Virus record (IMG/VR): IMGVR_UViG_3300047323_000342 | Location: 1 to 28,633 of that record | From: a virus | Strand: one strand, 5' to 3' | Length of the DNA stretch: 28,633 bases | In this document: piece after piece, positions 21,566-28,459 of the stretch | Layout of the letters: the number at the start of each line of letters is the position of its first letter | Numbering within the stretch: position 1 is the stretch's first letter | The notes under the pieces: model-generated | The model's input: the letters and a program-made list of their open reading frames with translations, nothing else | Databases searched by the model: none | What the model was told of the DNA's origin: nothing | Made by a program: the position numbers and the translations under genes

Positions 21566-22041
21566 AAGCCTTTCAAGCGTATGTGTTCCTGCTGCTGCTC
21601 ATCTTTTGGTCCGCTGCTGCTGTCGCTGCGCAAGTGACCTTCGCGCACGACCTACGCGATATCCCGCCGGCGGCCGTCGGCATCTCGGTTCTGCTCGCGG
21701 TGATTGGCGGTTCCGCGTGGACGGCATCGAAGCTCGCCGCGCCCGACGTGGTGGTTAAGAGCGTGCCGCTCGAGGTGCTTAAGGACTTGCTCGCCTCGGT
21801 TGTGATCGGCCTTGTGACGTTTTTCGCCGGCACTTATTTCGAGTGGCCGTCTGTCGTGCAGGCCGGGCTTATCACGCTCGGCGGCTATGGCGGATCGCGC
21901 GTGCTCGAGCCGTTGCTCGCGATTGGCGTCAAGCGCCTCGCGCGGTTTTTCGGCGTGGATGAGGCAACGCTCACGCCGCCGCCCGCCCTGCCGCCGGCTA
22001 CCCCGCCGGCCGATCCGGCCGCCAATGGAGAGTCGCAATGA
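21544..22041 (+). CDS. Holin-like membrane protein
   Basis: 165 residues from ATG 21544, with ribosome site AAGGA 10 bases upstream. Hydrophobic segments: AYVFLLLLIFWSAAAVAAQV, AVGISVLLAVIGGSAWTASK and LLASVVIGLVTFFAGTYFEW, then a weak fourth near LITLGGYGGSRVL. The soluble C-terminus is Pro-rich (PPPALPPATPPADPAA). The endolysin start overlaps its stop (ATGA), the usual holin-endolysin arrangement. It should form the pores that let the endolysin reach the wall. Confidence 0.72.
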   Translation: MPANLQLKAFQAYVFLLLLIFWSAAAVAAQVTFAHDLRDIPPAAVGISVLLAVIGGSAWTASKLAAPDVVVKSVPLEVLKDLLASVVIGLVTFFAGTYFEWPSVVQAGLITLGGYGGSRVLEPLLAIGVKRLARFFGVDEATLTPPPALPPATPPADPAANGESQ

Positions 22042-22673
22042 GAGTCACGCTCGAGCAACTGCGCGCGCTCGCGCCGCGCTCGCCGGCGAAGTTTGCTGAA
22101 TGGGTGGAGCCGCTCAACGCGGCGCTCGCCGAGTTCGGCATCACAACCGAGCAACGCATCGAAATGTTCCTCGCGCAGACGTTGCACGAGACGCTCGGCT
22201 ATTCGGCGCTGTCGGAGAACCTCAACTATTCGGCGGCCGGGCTCGCGAATACATGGGAACGATTCAGCACGACGGGCAAGCGCGGCGGGCCGCCCAATGC
22301 GCTCGCCAAGGCCCTCGAGCGGCGCCCGCAAGCCATTGCGAGCAACGTGTACGCGAATCGCCTTGGCAACGGCTCAGAGGCCGGCGGCGAGGGTTGGTTG
22401 TATCGCGGGCGCGGCCTGCTGCACACGACCGGCAAAGCGAACTATGAGGCCACGCAAAAGGGGACCGGCATTCCCTGTCTGAGCAACCCCGATGCGCTGC
22501 TCGAGCCGCTCAATGCGGCGCGCGCGGCGGGGTGGTTCTGGAAAGCGCACGGCCTCAACGAGATAGCCGACGCCGGCAATTTCAAGGGCACAACGAAAGT
22601 GGTCAATGGCGCCGATATCGGCGGTGCCGAGCGCATTGGTTTGTGGAATCTCACGCAAAAGGTGATCGCATGA
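22038..22673 (+). CDS. GH19 endolysin (muramidase/chitinase fold)
   Basis: 211 residues from ATG 22038. GH19 core visible: RIEMFLAQTLHETLGYSALS with likely catalytic Glu51 and second acid Glu60, NTWERFSTTGKRGG, GEGWLYRGRGLLHTTGKANY and AGWFWKAHGLNEIADAGNFK. There is no signal peptide, so it is cytosolic and depends on the holin at 21544. It degrades peptidoglycan at lysis. The stop overlaps the next start (ATGA). It is only loosely similar to the GH19 domain in the tape-measure-like protein, so the two probably have separate origins. Confidence 0.88.
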   Translation: MRVTLEQLRALAPRSPAKFAEWVEPLNAALAEFGITTEQRIEMFLAQTLHETLGYSALSENLNYSAAGLANTWERFSTTGKRGGPPNALAKALERRPQAIASNVYANRLGNGSEAGGEGWLYRGRGLLHTTGKANYEATQKGTGIPCLSNPDALLEPLNAARAAGWFWKAHGLNEIADAGNFKGTTKVVNGADIGGAERIGLWNLTQKVIA

Positions 22674-23251
22674 GCACGACGGCCGCACACACACAGCACG
22701 AGACGCTCGAGGTTGAGGTGAACGTGCCGGCGCACGCCAAGCGCGAGACGACGGCGCTTTTCCGGCGCTCGCGCGAGCAACTGATCGAGCGCGAAAAAGG
22801 CCGCTGTTGGGTTTCGGGCCTCACCGCCGAGCAAACCGGGCATCCCCTCGAGGCACACCATCACCCTATCGAGCGGTGCATGGCGGAAATGATCGACTGG
22901 GACCGCTTCGCTCACGACGCGCGCGCCGGGCACTGGGGCCCGCACGCGCAAGGGTTCGACTGGGAGGCGTTTTTCGAAGGCGCCACGCTCGAGCACGTCA
23001 CGATTGATCCGACCGAGGATCAACCGGGCGCCGAGCCCTACACGATCACGTTCCGCCGCCCGCGCGACCCGTATCTGTTTGTGGACGATATGACGGTCAA
23101 TGGCTTGCTGCTCGCGCGTGACTATCACACCGGCCGCAACGAGGGCATTCACGACCTGCCCTACCCCATTTGGATCGCACGCAAGTACGGGCGTGAGGGC
23201 TACGTGTTCTCGAGCGTCGAAACGATTCACAACGCGCGCGAGAGCGCGTAA
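22670..23251 (+). CDS. HNH-like protein in the lysis cluster
   Basis: 193 residues from ATG 22670, overlapping the endolysin stop. Residues about 30-70 contain SREQLIEREKGRCWVSG and LEAHHHPIERCMAEMIDWDR, with Cys46 and His63-65. This resembles an HNH-type metal site in which the usual paired cysteines are reduced. The C-terminal part has FRRPRDPYLFVDDMTVNGLL, then LARDYHTGRNEGIHDLPYPI and WIARKYGREGYVFSSVETIH, a conserved block in phage relatives as I recall. HNH nucleases often sit near packaging genes, but this one is in the lysis region. Nuclease activity is a guess. Confidence 0.6.
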   Translation: MSTTAAHTQHETLEVEVNVPAHAKRETTALFRRSREQLIEREKGRCWVSGLTAEQTGHPLEAHHHPIERCMAEMIDWDRFAHDARAGHWGPHAQGFDWEAFFEGATLEHVTIDPTEDQPGAEPYTITFRRPRDPYLFVDDMTVNGLLLARDYHTGRNEGIHDLPYPIWIARKYGREGYVFSSVETIHNARESA

Positions 23252-23283
23252 TCCCCGCAGTTCTCAACCCTGATAGGTGCTTT

Positions 23284-23769
23284 ATGCAAAAGTCGAACCC
23301 CTTGCTACACATCGTCATGTTCGCCCTTATGGCGCTCATCGGCGCGCTCACGCTATTCGGCCTGTCCGGTTGCGTGAATGGCTCGAGCATCGCGCTCACC
23401 GCGCAAGCGAAAGCCGAGAAGCTCGCGCAAGTCGCGCTTACCGTGGACAAGAACTGTCAGATCGGCCTGCCGTTCCTGACGACGATGAGCGCGTTACAGA
23501 CCGATCCGGCGAACGTCGCGTTACTGGCGAAAGTCACCGATGGCGCGCGTCCGATATGTGCCGTTGCGGCCTCTGTTGCGCATCCGAAAGATGGCGCCGC
23601 GCCGACACTCGATCTTGCCGCCATTCAGACATTCGCCAATGCTCAGTTGCCGGTGCTTGCGGAACTCGTGAAAACATCGAGCCTCGACGAGCGGCAAAAG
23701 CAGGCCGCCGGGCTCGCGATTACGGGCGCACAAGCCGCGCTGCTGATAGCCGTGGTGAACGCGCAATGA
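23284..23769 (+). CDS. Phage lipoprotein
   Basis: 161 residues from ATG 23284 with ribosome site ATAGGTG. The signal peptide is hydrophobic (LLHIVMFALMALIGALTLFG) and ends in a lipobox LSGC at 27-30, with lipidation expected at Cys30. The mature part is Ala/Leu-rich and helical, with two cysteines (KNCQIGLPFL and PICAVAASVA). Its place after holin and endolysin suggests an outer-membrane spanin-like role or another envelope function. It is longer than typical Rz1 proteins and not proline-rich, so a spanin call is weak. Confidence 0.65.
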   Translation: MQKSNPLLHIVMFALMALIGALTLFGLSGCVNGSSIALTAQAKAEKLAQVALTVDKNCQIGLPFLTTMSALQTDPANVALLAKVTDGARPICAVAASVAHPKDGAAPTLDLAAIQTFANAQLPVLAELVKTSSLDERQKQAAGLAITGAQAALLIAVVNAQ

Positions 23770-24200
23770 GCAAGTTCCTGACGGCGCTTGTCGTGGAGCC
23801 GGCAACCGAGAAAGACACCGAACAATGGCGCCTCGTTTCGCCGCTCGTCTATCGATCAGACCTCGCCGACAAAACGTTCTATGTGCCGGCAGGATTCGTC
23901 ACCAACTTTGCGAGCGTACCGCGCATTCCGGGCGTGTACGAACTCGCCGGCAACACCTCGAGCAAGGCCGCCACGTTGCACGACTTCCTCTACAGCACGC
24001 ACGAGGTTGAGCGCGAGATGGCCGATGCGATTTTGCGCGAGGCATCGGCCGTTACCGGCGTTCCGCTTTGGCGGCGCTGGCCGATGTATTGGGGCGTGCG
24101 TGCGTTCGGTTGGGCGTTCTGGCACAACGCCGCAAGCGATGAAACATCGGCCGCTCACAAGGCGGTTGACCGTCCCGATAACGTGTATTCCGGCGCGTAA
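23766..24200 (+). CDS. DUF1353 family protein
   Basis: 144 residues from ATG 23766 (ATGA overlap with the lipoprotein). It has the family pattern: FYVPAGFVTNFASVPR (38-53), LHDFLYSTHE (71-80) and the end WRRWPMYWGVRAFGWAFWH. DUF1353 proteins are common in phage late regions next to lysis and tail-fibre genes; their function is unknown. The His-Asp-x2-Tyr set at 72-76 is conserved and may be catalytic or metal-binding. It is the last gene before the independently driven beta-helix gene. Confidence 0.85.
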   Translation: MSKFLTALVVEPATEKDTEQWRLVSPLVYRSDLADKTFYVPAGFVTNFASVPRIPGVYELAGNTSSKAATLHDFLYSTHEVEREMADAILREASAVTGVPLWRRWPMYWGVRAFGWAFWHNAASDETSAAHKAVDRPDNVYSGA

Positions 24201-24227
24201 GCGAGGCGCGCAAACGATTCCCGCGAG

Positions 24228-24280
24228 TTAGGAAAAAGCACCGTCGGCACTCCTAAAGTGCCGCTGAAACTGAAGGCTCA
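24228..24280 (+). promoter_or_regulatory. Extended TAGGAAAA element, copy 7 (beta-helix gene)
   Basis: TTAGGAAAAAGCACCG opens the element, then GGCACT-CCTAA-AGTGCC forms a 6-bp hairpin, then GCTGAAACTGAAGGCTCA. It aligns ungapped with the element at 14703 over 53 bases; the GTGCCG and TGAAGGCTCA blocks are at identical spacing. It starts 27 bases after the previous stop and 117 bases before ATG 24345. Confidence 0.7.
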
Positions 24281-24317
24281 TTGGTTAGACGGAATCTCCG
24301 CTGACCTTTGAGCCTTC
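24272..24317 (+). other. Leader stem ahead of the beta-helix gene
   Basis: GAAGGCTCA (24272-24280) pairs perfectly with TGAGCCTTC (24309-24317). An inner ACGGA-ATC-TCCG hairpin lies between them. The outer stem is followed by TCTTTTT, so it could act as an attenuator as well as a stabilising leader. Confidence 0.6.
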
Positions 24318-24344
24318 TCTTTTTCCTACTTCAAGGGCAATACA

Positions 24345-25262
24345 ATGGATTGGCAACTTGCTTCGGATTTCGGCACGATCAACGGCTTTGGCGTGGACAA
24401 CCGCGCGGCCCTGCAAGACGCACTCAACTCGACGGCGGCGCTTGGCCGTGGTCTTATCATCGACGGTCAGTACGGCCTGCAATTCGATAGCTCGCACGCG
24501 GAACTCGTCGTGCCGTCGAATTCGAACATCAAGTTTCAGCCGGGCGCGGCGCTGAAGCTGCTGCCGCACGACCTGAAGGCGTACAACGTCTTTTTGATCG
24601 ACGGCGTTTCGAACGTCGTCATCGAGCGCCCGCTTATCGACGGCGCGAAGGAACTGAACGCCGATCCGGGCACATTCGAGTCGGAATACGGCATGGGCAT
24701 CGGCCTGTACGATGCAACGAACGTCACGATCATCGACCCGGATATCCGCAATACGTGGGGTGACGGCATCTACATCGGCGGCGGCGCGAAGTGCCAGAAC
24801 ATCAACATTCACAATCCAGTCATCGGCGGCTGCCGTCGCAACGGTATGTCGATTGTGACCGTCGATGGCCTGAAAGTCTGGAGCCCGCTCATCAAGCGGA
24901 TCAACGACACGAACCCGAAGGCCGGTATTGACTTCGAACCCAACAACAACGACTGCGAACTGAAGAACATTTTCATCTATTCGCCGCGCACGGTGAACTG
25001 CAATCTCGGCATCGAGTTCTACATGGACAACTTCCCGGGTCCGAAGCCGAAGGTTGTGTCGATCAGCGTGCTCGATTTCAAGTCGATCAACGACGGCGAT
25101 ACGTCGCTGTTCTTCGGCGACTTGCAGAAGGGCACGAACTCGGTTTCGGGCACGATCAACGTGCATAACGTGCGCTACGTGAAGCCGAACATCGCCAAGG
25201 GCATCCAGAACTGGGACAACTCGATTGTTATGTCCGTGACGGGCGAAACCACGATCAGCTAA
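24345..25262 (+). CDS. Right-handed beta-helix protein, probable tail spike or decoration
   Basis: 305 residues from ATG 24345, with a weak site AGGGCAATACA. The N-terminus (DWQLASDFGTINGFGVDNRA, then ALQDALNSTAALGRGLIIDG) resembles the start of pectate-lyase-like phage tailspikes. Repeating strands follow: VSNVVIERPLIDGAK, ATNVTIIDPDIRNTWGDGIY, CQNINIHNPVIGG and LKVWSPLIKRIND, a clear parallel beta-helix. There is no separate receptor or catalytic signature. It has its own capsid-type promoter element, leader and terminator, and sits apart from the tail operon, implying high and independent expression. A host-binding spike, depolymerase or head decoration are the options; spike is favoured. 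Codon use is as uniform as in the capsid gene. Confidence 0.7.
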   Translation: MDWQLASDFGTINGFGVDNRAALQDALNSTAALGRGLIIDGQYGLQFDSSHAELVVPSNSNIKFQPGAALKLLPHDLKAYNVFLIDGVSNVVIERPLIDGAKELNADPGTFESEYGMGIGLYDATNVTIIDPDIRNTWGDGIYIGGGAKCQNINIHNPVIGGCRRNGMSIVTVDGLKVWSPLIKRINDTNPKAGIDFEPNNNDCELKNIFIYSPRTVNCNLGIEFYMDNFPGPKPKVVSISVLDFKSINDGDTSLFFGDLQKGTNSVSGTINVHNVRYVKPNIAKGIQNWDNSIVMSVTGETTIS

Positions 25263-25288
25263 TCAGCAAAGTCGCGGTTTGATGCACG

Positions 25289-25323
25289 AAACCCGGTTCG
25301 TTATGCGCGAACCGGGTTTTTTT
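25289..25323 (+). terminator. Strong terminator after the beta-helix gene
   Basis: AAACCCGGTTCG - TTATGCG - CGAACCGGGTTT, with seven T in all. The 12-bp perfect stem ends at the stop codon of the convergent rep gene. It closes the virion/lysis region and protects the replication module from read-through. Confidence 0.9.
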
Positions 25324-26518
25324 ATGCGCTCGCGCGCTCAAAGGCTCGATAGCCCGTCACATGCGCGGGCTTGTTCCACTTACCCGTTTCCTCATTGAAG
25401 CTCGCGCCCGGATGCGCGGCGATATAGGCGGCGCGAAGTTCCGCGCGGCGCTCATCGGTGAGGCTCGCCGAGGCTTTGCGCGCCTCGTTCGATTGCTTGT
25501 CTTTCGCGACCTCATCGGGCTTGTTGTGTGGCAATGGTGCGGCCTGCTGTTGCTTGCGATCCGGTACCGGCGCGCGATCACGGAAAAGCGTGAAGGCGAG
25601 GCCGCCCGGGTTATCAACGCCGGGCCGTTTGACGTGCGCGGCAAGGTTGAGCGCGTATTGCTCGCCCATAAGCTCGATCACGCTCGTTGCCAACTTGCCG
25701 TCGAAGCCTATGCCTTGCAGGGCTTTGTAGCCCTCGGTTTCCCTGATTCCGTCCGACTCGGGGCTCTCATGCAGGAAAGAGGTTTGCGGGTTCTCGGATA
25801 CCTCGAATCGGATGCGCTCTACTTTGCGCCCTACCTTTTCCTCGTGCAGCGTGACGAAAATGTTTGATACGCGATTCACCTCGGCGACCGCCGGCACGAG
25901 CACCTTGGACTTGAAAACCTTGTAGCTGTCGTATGTGGACGGAAGCGCGTTCCTGTCTTTGTCGTATTTGATGGTCCCGAGCAAGCGCCGCCACTTCTCG
26001 ACGCCGTGAAAGCCGGTGGAGCCCGTTTTGAGGTACCGCGCGCAATTCTCGTAGAGCGAGAGCGAGTGCGTGCGCTCAAATTGGCGCTGCACGTTCATGT
26101 TGATGACGCCGAATATCTCAGGATCGGCGAGTTTGCGCTGTAGCTCGGGCGCGTATGCGTACTTGCACACACCGTTCTTGAGAACGGCTTGCGCGAGCAG
26201 CGTCATTGCACCCCAGTCAATCGAGGCGTCCTCATCATCGTCCATGAGATTGAACTCAATCGGCGCAACAACGATGTTCTTAAGCGCCTTCTTGAGCGCG
26301 GGCGAATTATTGCTTGCATCCCAACCCAACATCGCGCAGAGGGCAGTTTGCGAGATAAAGAACTCGCGCGCGCTCTCATCGGGAATTTTCTCGAATGCGT
26401 TGAGCAACAGAATGTTCACGAGTTTGCGCTCGGTAACGGTTAGATCACCGCCCGCGTGGATCGTGGACACATGTTTTTTTAGGGACTTCTGTTTGGCGAC
26501 CTTGGGTGCTTGAGGCAT
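25322..26518 (-). CDS. Plasmid replication initiator, Rep_3 family
   Basis: 398 residues from ATG 26518, chosen because AAAGGAG lies 7 bases upstream; the frame is open further back without a ribosome site. Rep_3 pattern: two winged-helix domains. The first covers about 30-165 (VTERKLVNILLLNAFEKIPD, then FFISQTALCAMLGWDASNNS and SLSLYENCARYL); the second covers about 170-270 (GVEKWRRLLGTIKYDKDRNA, then YKVFKSKVLVPAVAEVNRVS and KVERIRFEVSENPQ). The C-terminus (from about 330) is Lys/Gln-rich and probably flexible. The protein binds the iterons next to its own start, recruits host DnaA/DnaB and usually represses itself. It converges on the virion module, so prophage replication is plasmid-like. 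Confidence 0.88.
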   Translation of the reverse strand: MPQAPKVAKQKSLKKHVSTIHAGGDLTVTERKLVNILLLNAFEKIPDESAREFFISQTALCAMLGWDASNNSPALKKALKNIVVAPIEFNLMDDDEDASIDWGAMTLLAQAVLKNGVCKYAYAPELQRKLADPEIFGVINMNVQRQFERTHSLSLYENCARYLKTGSTGFHGVEKWRRLLGTIKYDKDRNALPSTYDSYKVFKSKVLVPAVAEVNRVSNIFVTLHEEKVGRKVERIRFEVSENPQTSFLHESPESDGIRETEGYKALQGIGFDGKLATSVIELMGEQYALNLAAHVKRPGVDNPGGLAFTLFRDRAPVPDRKQQQAAPLPHNKPDEVAKDKQSNEARKASASLTDERRAELRAAYIAAHPGASFNEETGKWNKPAHVTGYRAFERASA

Positions 26519-26600
26519 GGCAATCTCCTTTGCGCCTCGATCATGCCCGCGTAGGTAACTTTTCGCAAGTACCTTTTTATACCCTAGGATATCTACCATA

Positions 26601-26833
26601 CTCCCCTATCCGGGTACCTTTCCGCTCGCCGCCCGAATTCTGCTCCCCTAAAAGGGTACCGTTCATAGCATTATTGGCACTTGATTATCCTTTGGAATCA
26701 ATGGGTTAAGCGTGTTTTTCGTGGGGCCTATGAGTGCTCCCCTATCCGGGTACCTGTTCCCCTATCCGGGTACCTTTCGCGCTCGTTTTGCTCCCCGATC
26801 CGGGTACCGTTGCTCCCCGATGAGGGTACCTTA
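26601..26833 (+). repeat. Iteron array, probable origin of replication
   Basis: Six direct repeats of about 18-22 bp with consensus GCTCCCCtATCCGGGTACC. Positions: 26601-26620, 26642-26663 (ATCC replaced by AAAA), 26736-26758, 26756-26777, 26790-26811 and 26812-26833. The last four form a near-continuous block and the first two lie between it and rep. The gap at 26664-26735 is AT-rich (CATAGCATTATTGGCACTTG) and suits strand opening. No exact DnaA box was found; TTATCCTTT at about 26688 is a poor match. This is the typical Rep_3 origin layout. The repeats should bind the Rep protein at 25322. Confidence 0.88.
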
Positions 26834-26841
26834 TCGGCCGC

Positions 26842-26864
26842 AAAGCCTTACCTGTTAAGGCTTT
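26842..26864 (+). other. Inverted repeat beside the iterons
   Basis: AAAGCCTTA - CCTGT - TAAGGCTTT, a perfect 9-bp inverted repeat 9 bases after the last iteron. A second, imperfect one (GCAAAGTCTTTAAAGGTTTGC without its last base pair match) follows at 26872-26892. These may be operators, primer-site hairpins or part of a small RNA. Confidence 0.55.
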
Positions 26865-26905
26865 CAGAAACGCAAAGTCTTTAAAGGTTTGCTGTTTACT
26901 TAAAT

Positions 26906-26940
26906 GCAGCAAGGGCACGCCCTCGCTGCTGCTGTTTTTT
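26906..26940 (+). terminator. Possible rightward terminator in the origin region
   Basis: GCAGC-A-AGGG ... CCCT-C-GCTGC with a CACG loop, then TGCTG and TTTTTT. One mismatch in the stem and a 5-base gap before the T run make it moderate. No rightward gene precedes it between 26519 and 26905, so it may end a short untranslated RNA crossing the iterons. Confidence 0.4.
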
Positions 26941-26959
26941 AGACGCGAAAAGCGACGAA

Positions 26960-26976
26960 CCCGGCTCGAGGCCGGG
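26960..26976 (-). terminator. GC hairpin downstream of the H-NS-like gene
   Basis: CCCGGC-TCGAG-GCCGGG, 64 bases beyond the leftward stop at 27040. Reading leftward it is followed by TTCGTCGCTTTTCGCG, a weak U-rich stretch. It may be a terminator for the partition/H-NS operon. Confidence 0.35.
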
Positions 26977-27039
26977 CTCAACTTTGGTTAGCGAAACGCC
27001 AATGCTTGCATTATGCATGTATCACTAACGGCGGGCGTG

Positions 27040-27489
27040 CTAATGCGTCATGGCGGGGCGGGCCTCTTGATTCGGGCGCGCGTCGGCGTTTGCGATCAGG
27101 TATTCATCGCGCGGCCCTGTCATCCACTTCGGTTGCGGCCCTCGCCCGCTCCACGTCTGCCCGGTTTCCGGGTTCACGTATTTCGGTGCCGGCGCGGCTT
27201 TCGGCTCTTGCGCGGCAAAGGTGCGCTCGGATTTCTTCTCGCGCTTGGCCGGGATCAGTTGCGTTTTGACGAACCCGCATTCGAACGCGGTCAGTCCCCA
27301 ACGTGCGATGAGCGACTTGACCGTTTCCAGATCGCGGGCGCTTTCCTCGGCGCGCGCGGCCTCAATCTGTCGATCCAGTTTCGCGCGCTGCTCGAGCAAC
27401 GCCTCGTAGCGGCTCTCAGGCGTGCGAAGGGGCGAACGTTTCGGTCCCCCGTTTGCGGCGGGCGTGTCGGTGGTTCTACGGCGTGGCAT
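27040..27489 (-). CDS. H-NS-family nucleoid-associated protein (xenogeneic silencer type)
   Basis: 149 residues, with ribosome site AAGGAG before ATG 27489. Residues about 25-52 form the N-terminal coiled coil (SRYEALLEQRAKLDRQIEAA). Residues 104-123 carry the H-NS DNA-binding signature (YVNPETGQTWSGRG, then PQPKWM), with the TWSGRG loop that inserts in the minor groove of AT-rich DNA. This C-terminal form is that of the beta-proteobacterial Bv3F/H-NS group. Plasmid H-NS proteins lower the cost of the plasmid and can silence late phage genes. It lies 5 bases after the RHH gene stop, so it is in the partition operon. The linker is long and basic. Confidence 0.85.
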   Translation of the reverse strand: MPRRRTTDTPAANGGPKRSPLRTPESRYEALLEQRAKLDRQIEAARAEESARDLETVKSLIARWGLTAFECGFVKTQLIPAKREKKSERTFAAQEPKAAPAPKYVNPETGQTWSGRGPQPKWMTGPRDEYLIANADARPNQEARPAMTH

Positions 27490-27494
27490 TGCGC

Positions 27495-27848
27495 TTACTC
27501 TCCTTCCGGGTGGTAATACTTCTCGATGCAGCGCGCGACTTCGGCCTCGATGGCGCGGCGCACGAGCGCGGCAATTTTGGAGTCAGGCACGTTCTTGGTA
27601 CACCACTTGAGTTTCTTGTGCATCTCGTCGGTGACGGTGGTGGTGAACGTGACCGTTTTTTCCGGGTTGTGATCCGCCCACGGTGGCGGCGGCGCGCCCT
27701 TGCGCTCGCGCAGATCGAGCGCGGCCTGATTCGGGTTCACCTTGCGCGCGCCGGCGGGCGACACGCGCGCGGGCGGCTCCGATACATCGGGTATCGGCAC
27801 TAAATCGTCGGGCTTGAATTCAAATCCGGGTTTCAGCGCGTATCGCAT
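27495..27848 (-). CDS. Ribbon-helix-helix-like DNA-binding protein, probable partition factor 1
   Basis: 117 residues, ATG at 27848 preceded by GGGGATTAGATC. The first 60 residues are Pro-rich and disordered. Residues 64-105 (KTVTFTTTVTDEMHKKLKWC, then NVPDSKIAALVRRAIEAEVA) form a short strand, helix, turn, helix pattern typical of ribbon-helix-helix proteins, with an extra C-terminal helix. The strand-LKW-KN-PD block is shared with the neighbour at 27860, so the two genes look like an old tandem duplication. It probably binds plasmid DNA and takes part in partition with the ParA-like protein; also possible is an operon repressor. Confidence 0.65.
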   Translation of the reverse strand: MRYALKPGFEFKPDDLVPIPDVSEPPARVSPAGARKVNPNQAALDLRERKGAPPPPWADHNPEKTVTFTTTVTDEMHKKLKWCTKNVPDSKIAALVRRAIEAEVARCIEKYYHPEGE

Positions 27849-27859
27849 GATCTAATCCC

Positions 27860-28459
27860 CTATCGTTTGAACTGCTCTTTCATGGCGGCTTTGATAATCG
27901 GGAGTTCCATCGTCCGCTCGATTTTTTCGTCTATCGCCTGAAACACAAGTTTCTGAATCGACATATCGGGCAGATTTTTCACGAGCCATTTAAGGCGCTC
28001 GTGTAATGGCCTGTCGAATTTCGCATTGAATCCGACCGGCTTTAATTCGTCGGTGACAAGCTCCCACGGCGGCACAGCCTCGGGCTCGGCGGGTTTCACC
28101 GGTGCGGCGGGCTCTTTGGCCGGCTTGGCGGCCGTTTTCGCGGCCGTTTTCGCGGCCGTGGCGGGCTTTTTGGCCGTGGTGACGGGTTTCCACTCGGCAT
28201 TGGGGGCGGCGGCGGCCTCGCTGGCCGAATTTTTGGCCTCTGGCGGGCTTGCCGGGCTCTCGGCATCACGCTCGGGCTCGGCGGCGGCCGGCGGCGGCGT
28301 GGCGGGCCCGTTTCCGGCCTCGCTCGCGGCGTTGGGCACGGCGCGGCGCTCGCGTTCCGTTTCGGCCACGTACTTGCTGATGTTCGCCTCGCGCGCGAGT
28401 CGTGCCGCCTCGAGTGCGGCGGCCTGCCGTTCCTGCTTCGTGGGCTTGGTTTCAGACAT
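27860..28459 (-). CDS. Ribbon-helix-helix-like DNA-binding protein, probable partition factor 2
   Basis: 199 residues from ATG 28459, with GAGG 9 bases upstream; the stop of the gene before it overlaps this start. Residues 1-30 are charged helix (TKQERQAAALEAARLAREAN). About 50-140 is Ala/Pro/Lys low complexity (KKPATAAKTAAKTAAKPAKE). The folded end, about 155-199, is VGFNAKFDRPLHERLKWLVK then NLPDMSIQKLVFQAIDEKIE. This matches the tail of the protein at 27495 (LHERLKWLVKNLPD vs MHKKLKWCTKNVPD). Its position right after a probable ParA gene fits a ParB/ParG-type centromere-binding role. Confidence 0.65.
   Translation of the reverse strand: MSETKPTKQERQAAALEAARLAREANISKYVAETERERRAVPNAASEAGNGPATPPPAAAEPERDAESPASPPEAKNSASEAAAAPNAEWKPVTTAKKPATAAKTAAKTAAKPAKEPAAPVKPAEPEAVPPWELVTDELKPVGFNAKFDRPLHERLKWLVKNLPDMSIQKLVFQAIDEKIERTMELPIIKAAMKEQFKR

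Noticed and set aside
23284-23769. Outer-membrane spanin (Rz1) call for the lipoprotein
   Set aside because: The protein is longer than usual, not proline-rich, and has no overlapping inner-membrane partner.
26681-26884. Open frame through the iterons encoding repeated IRVP-type phrases
   Set aside because: It is only the translation of the iteron repeats, with no start signal.
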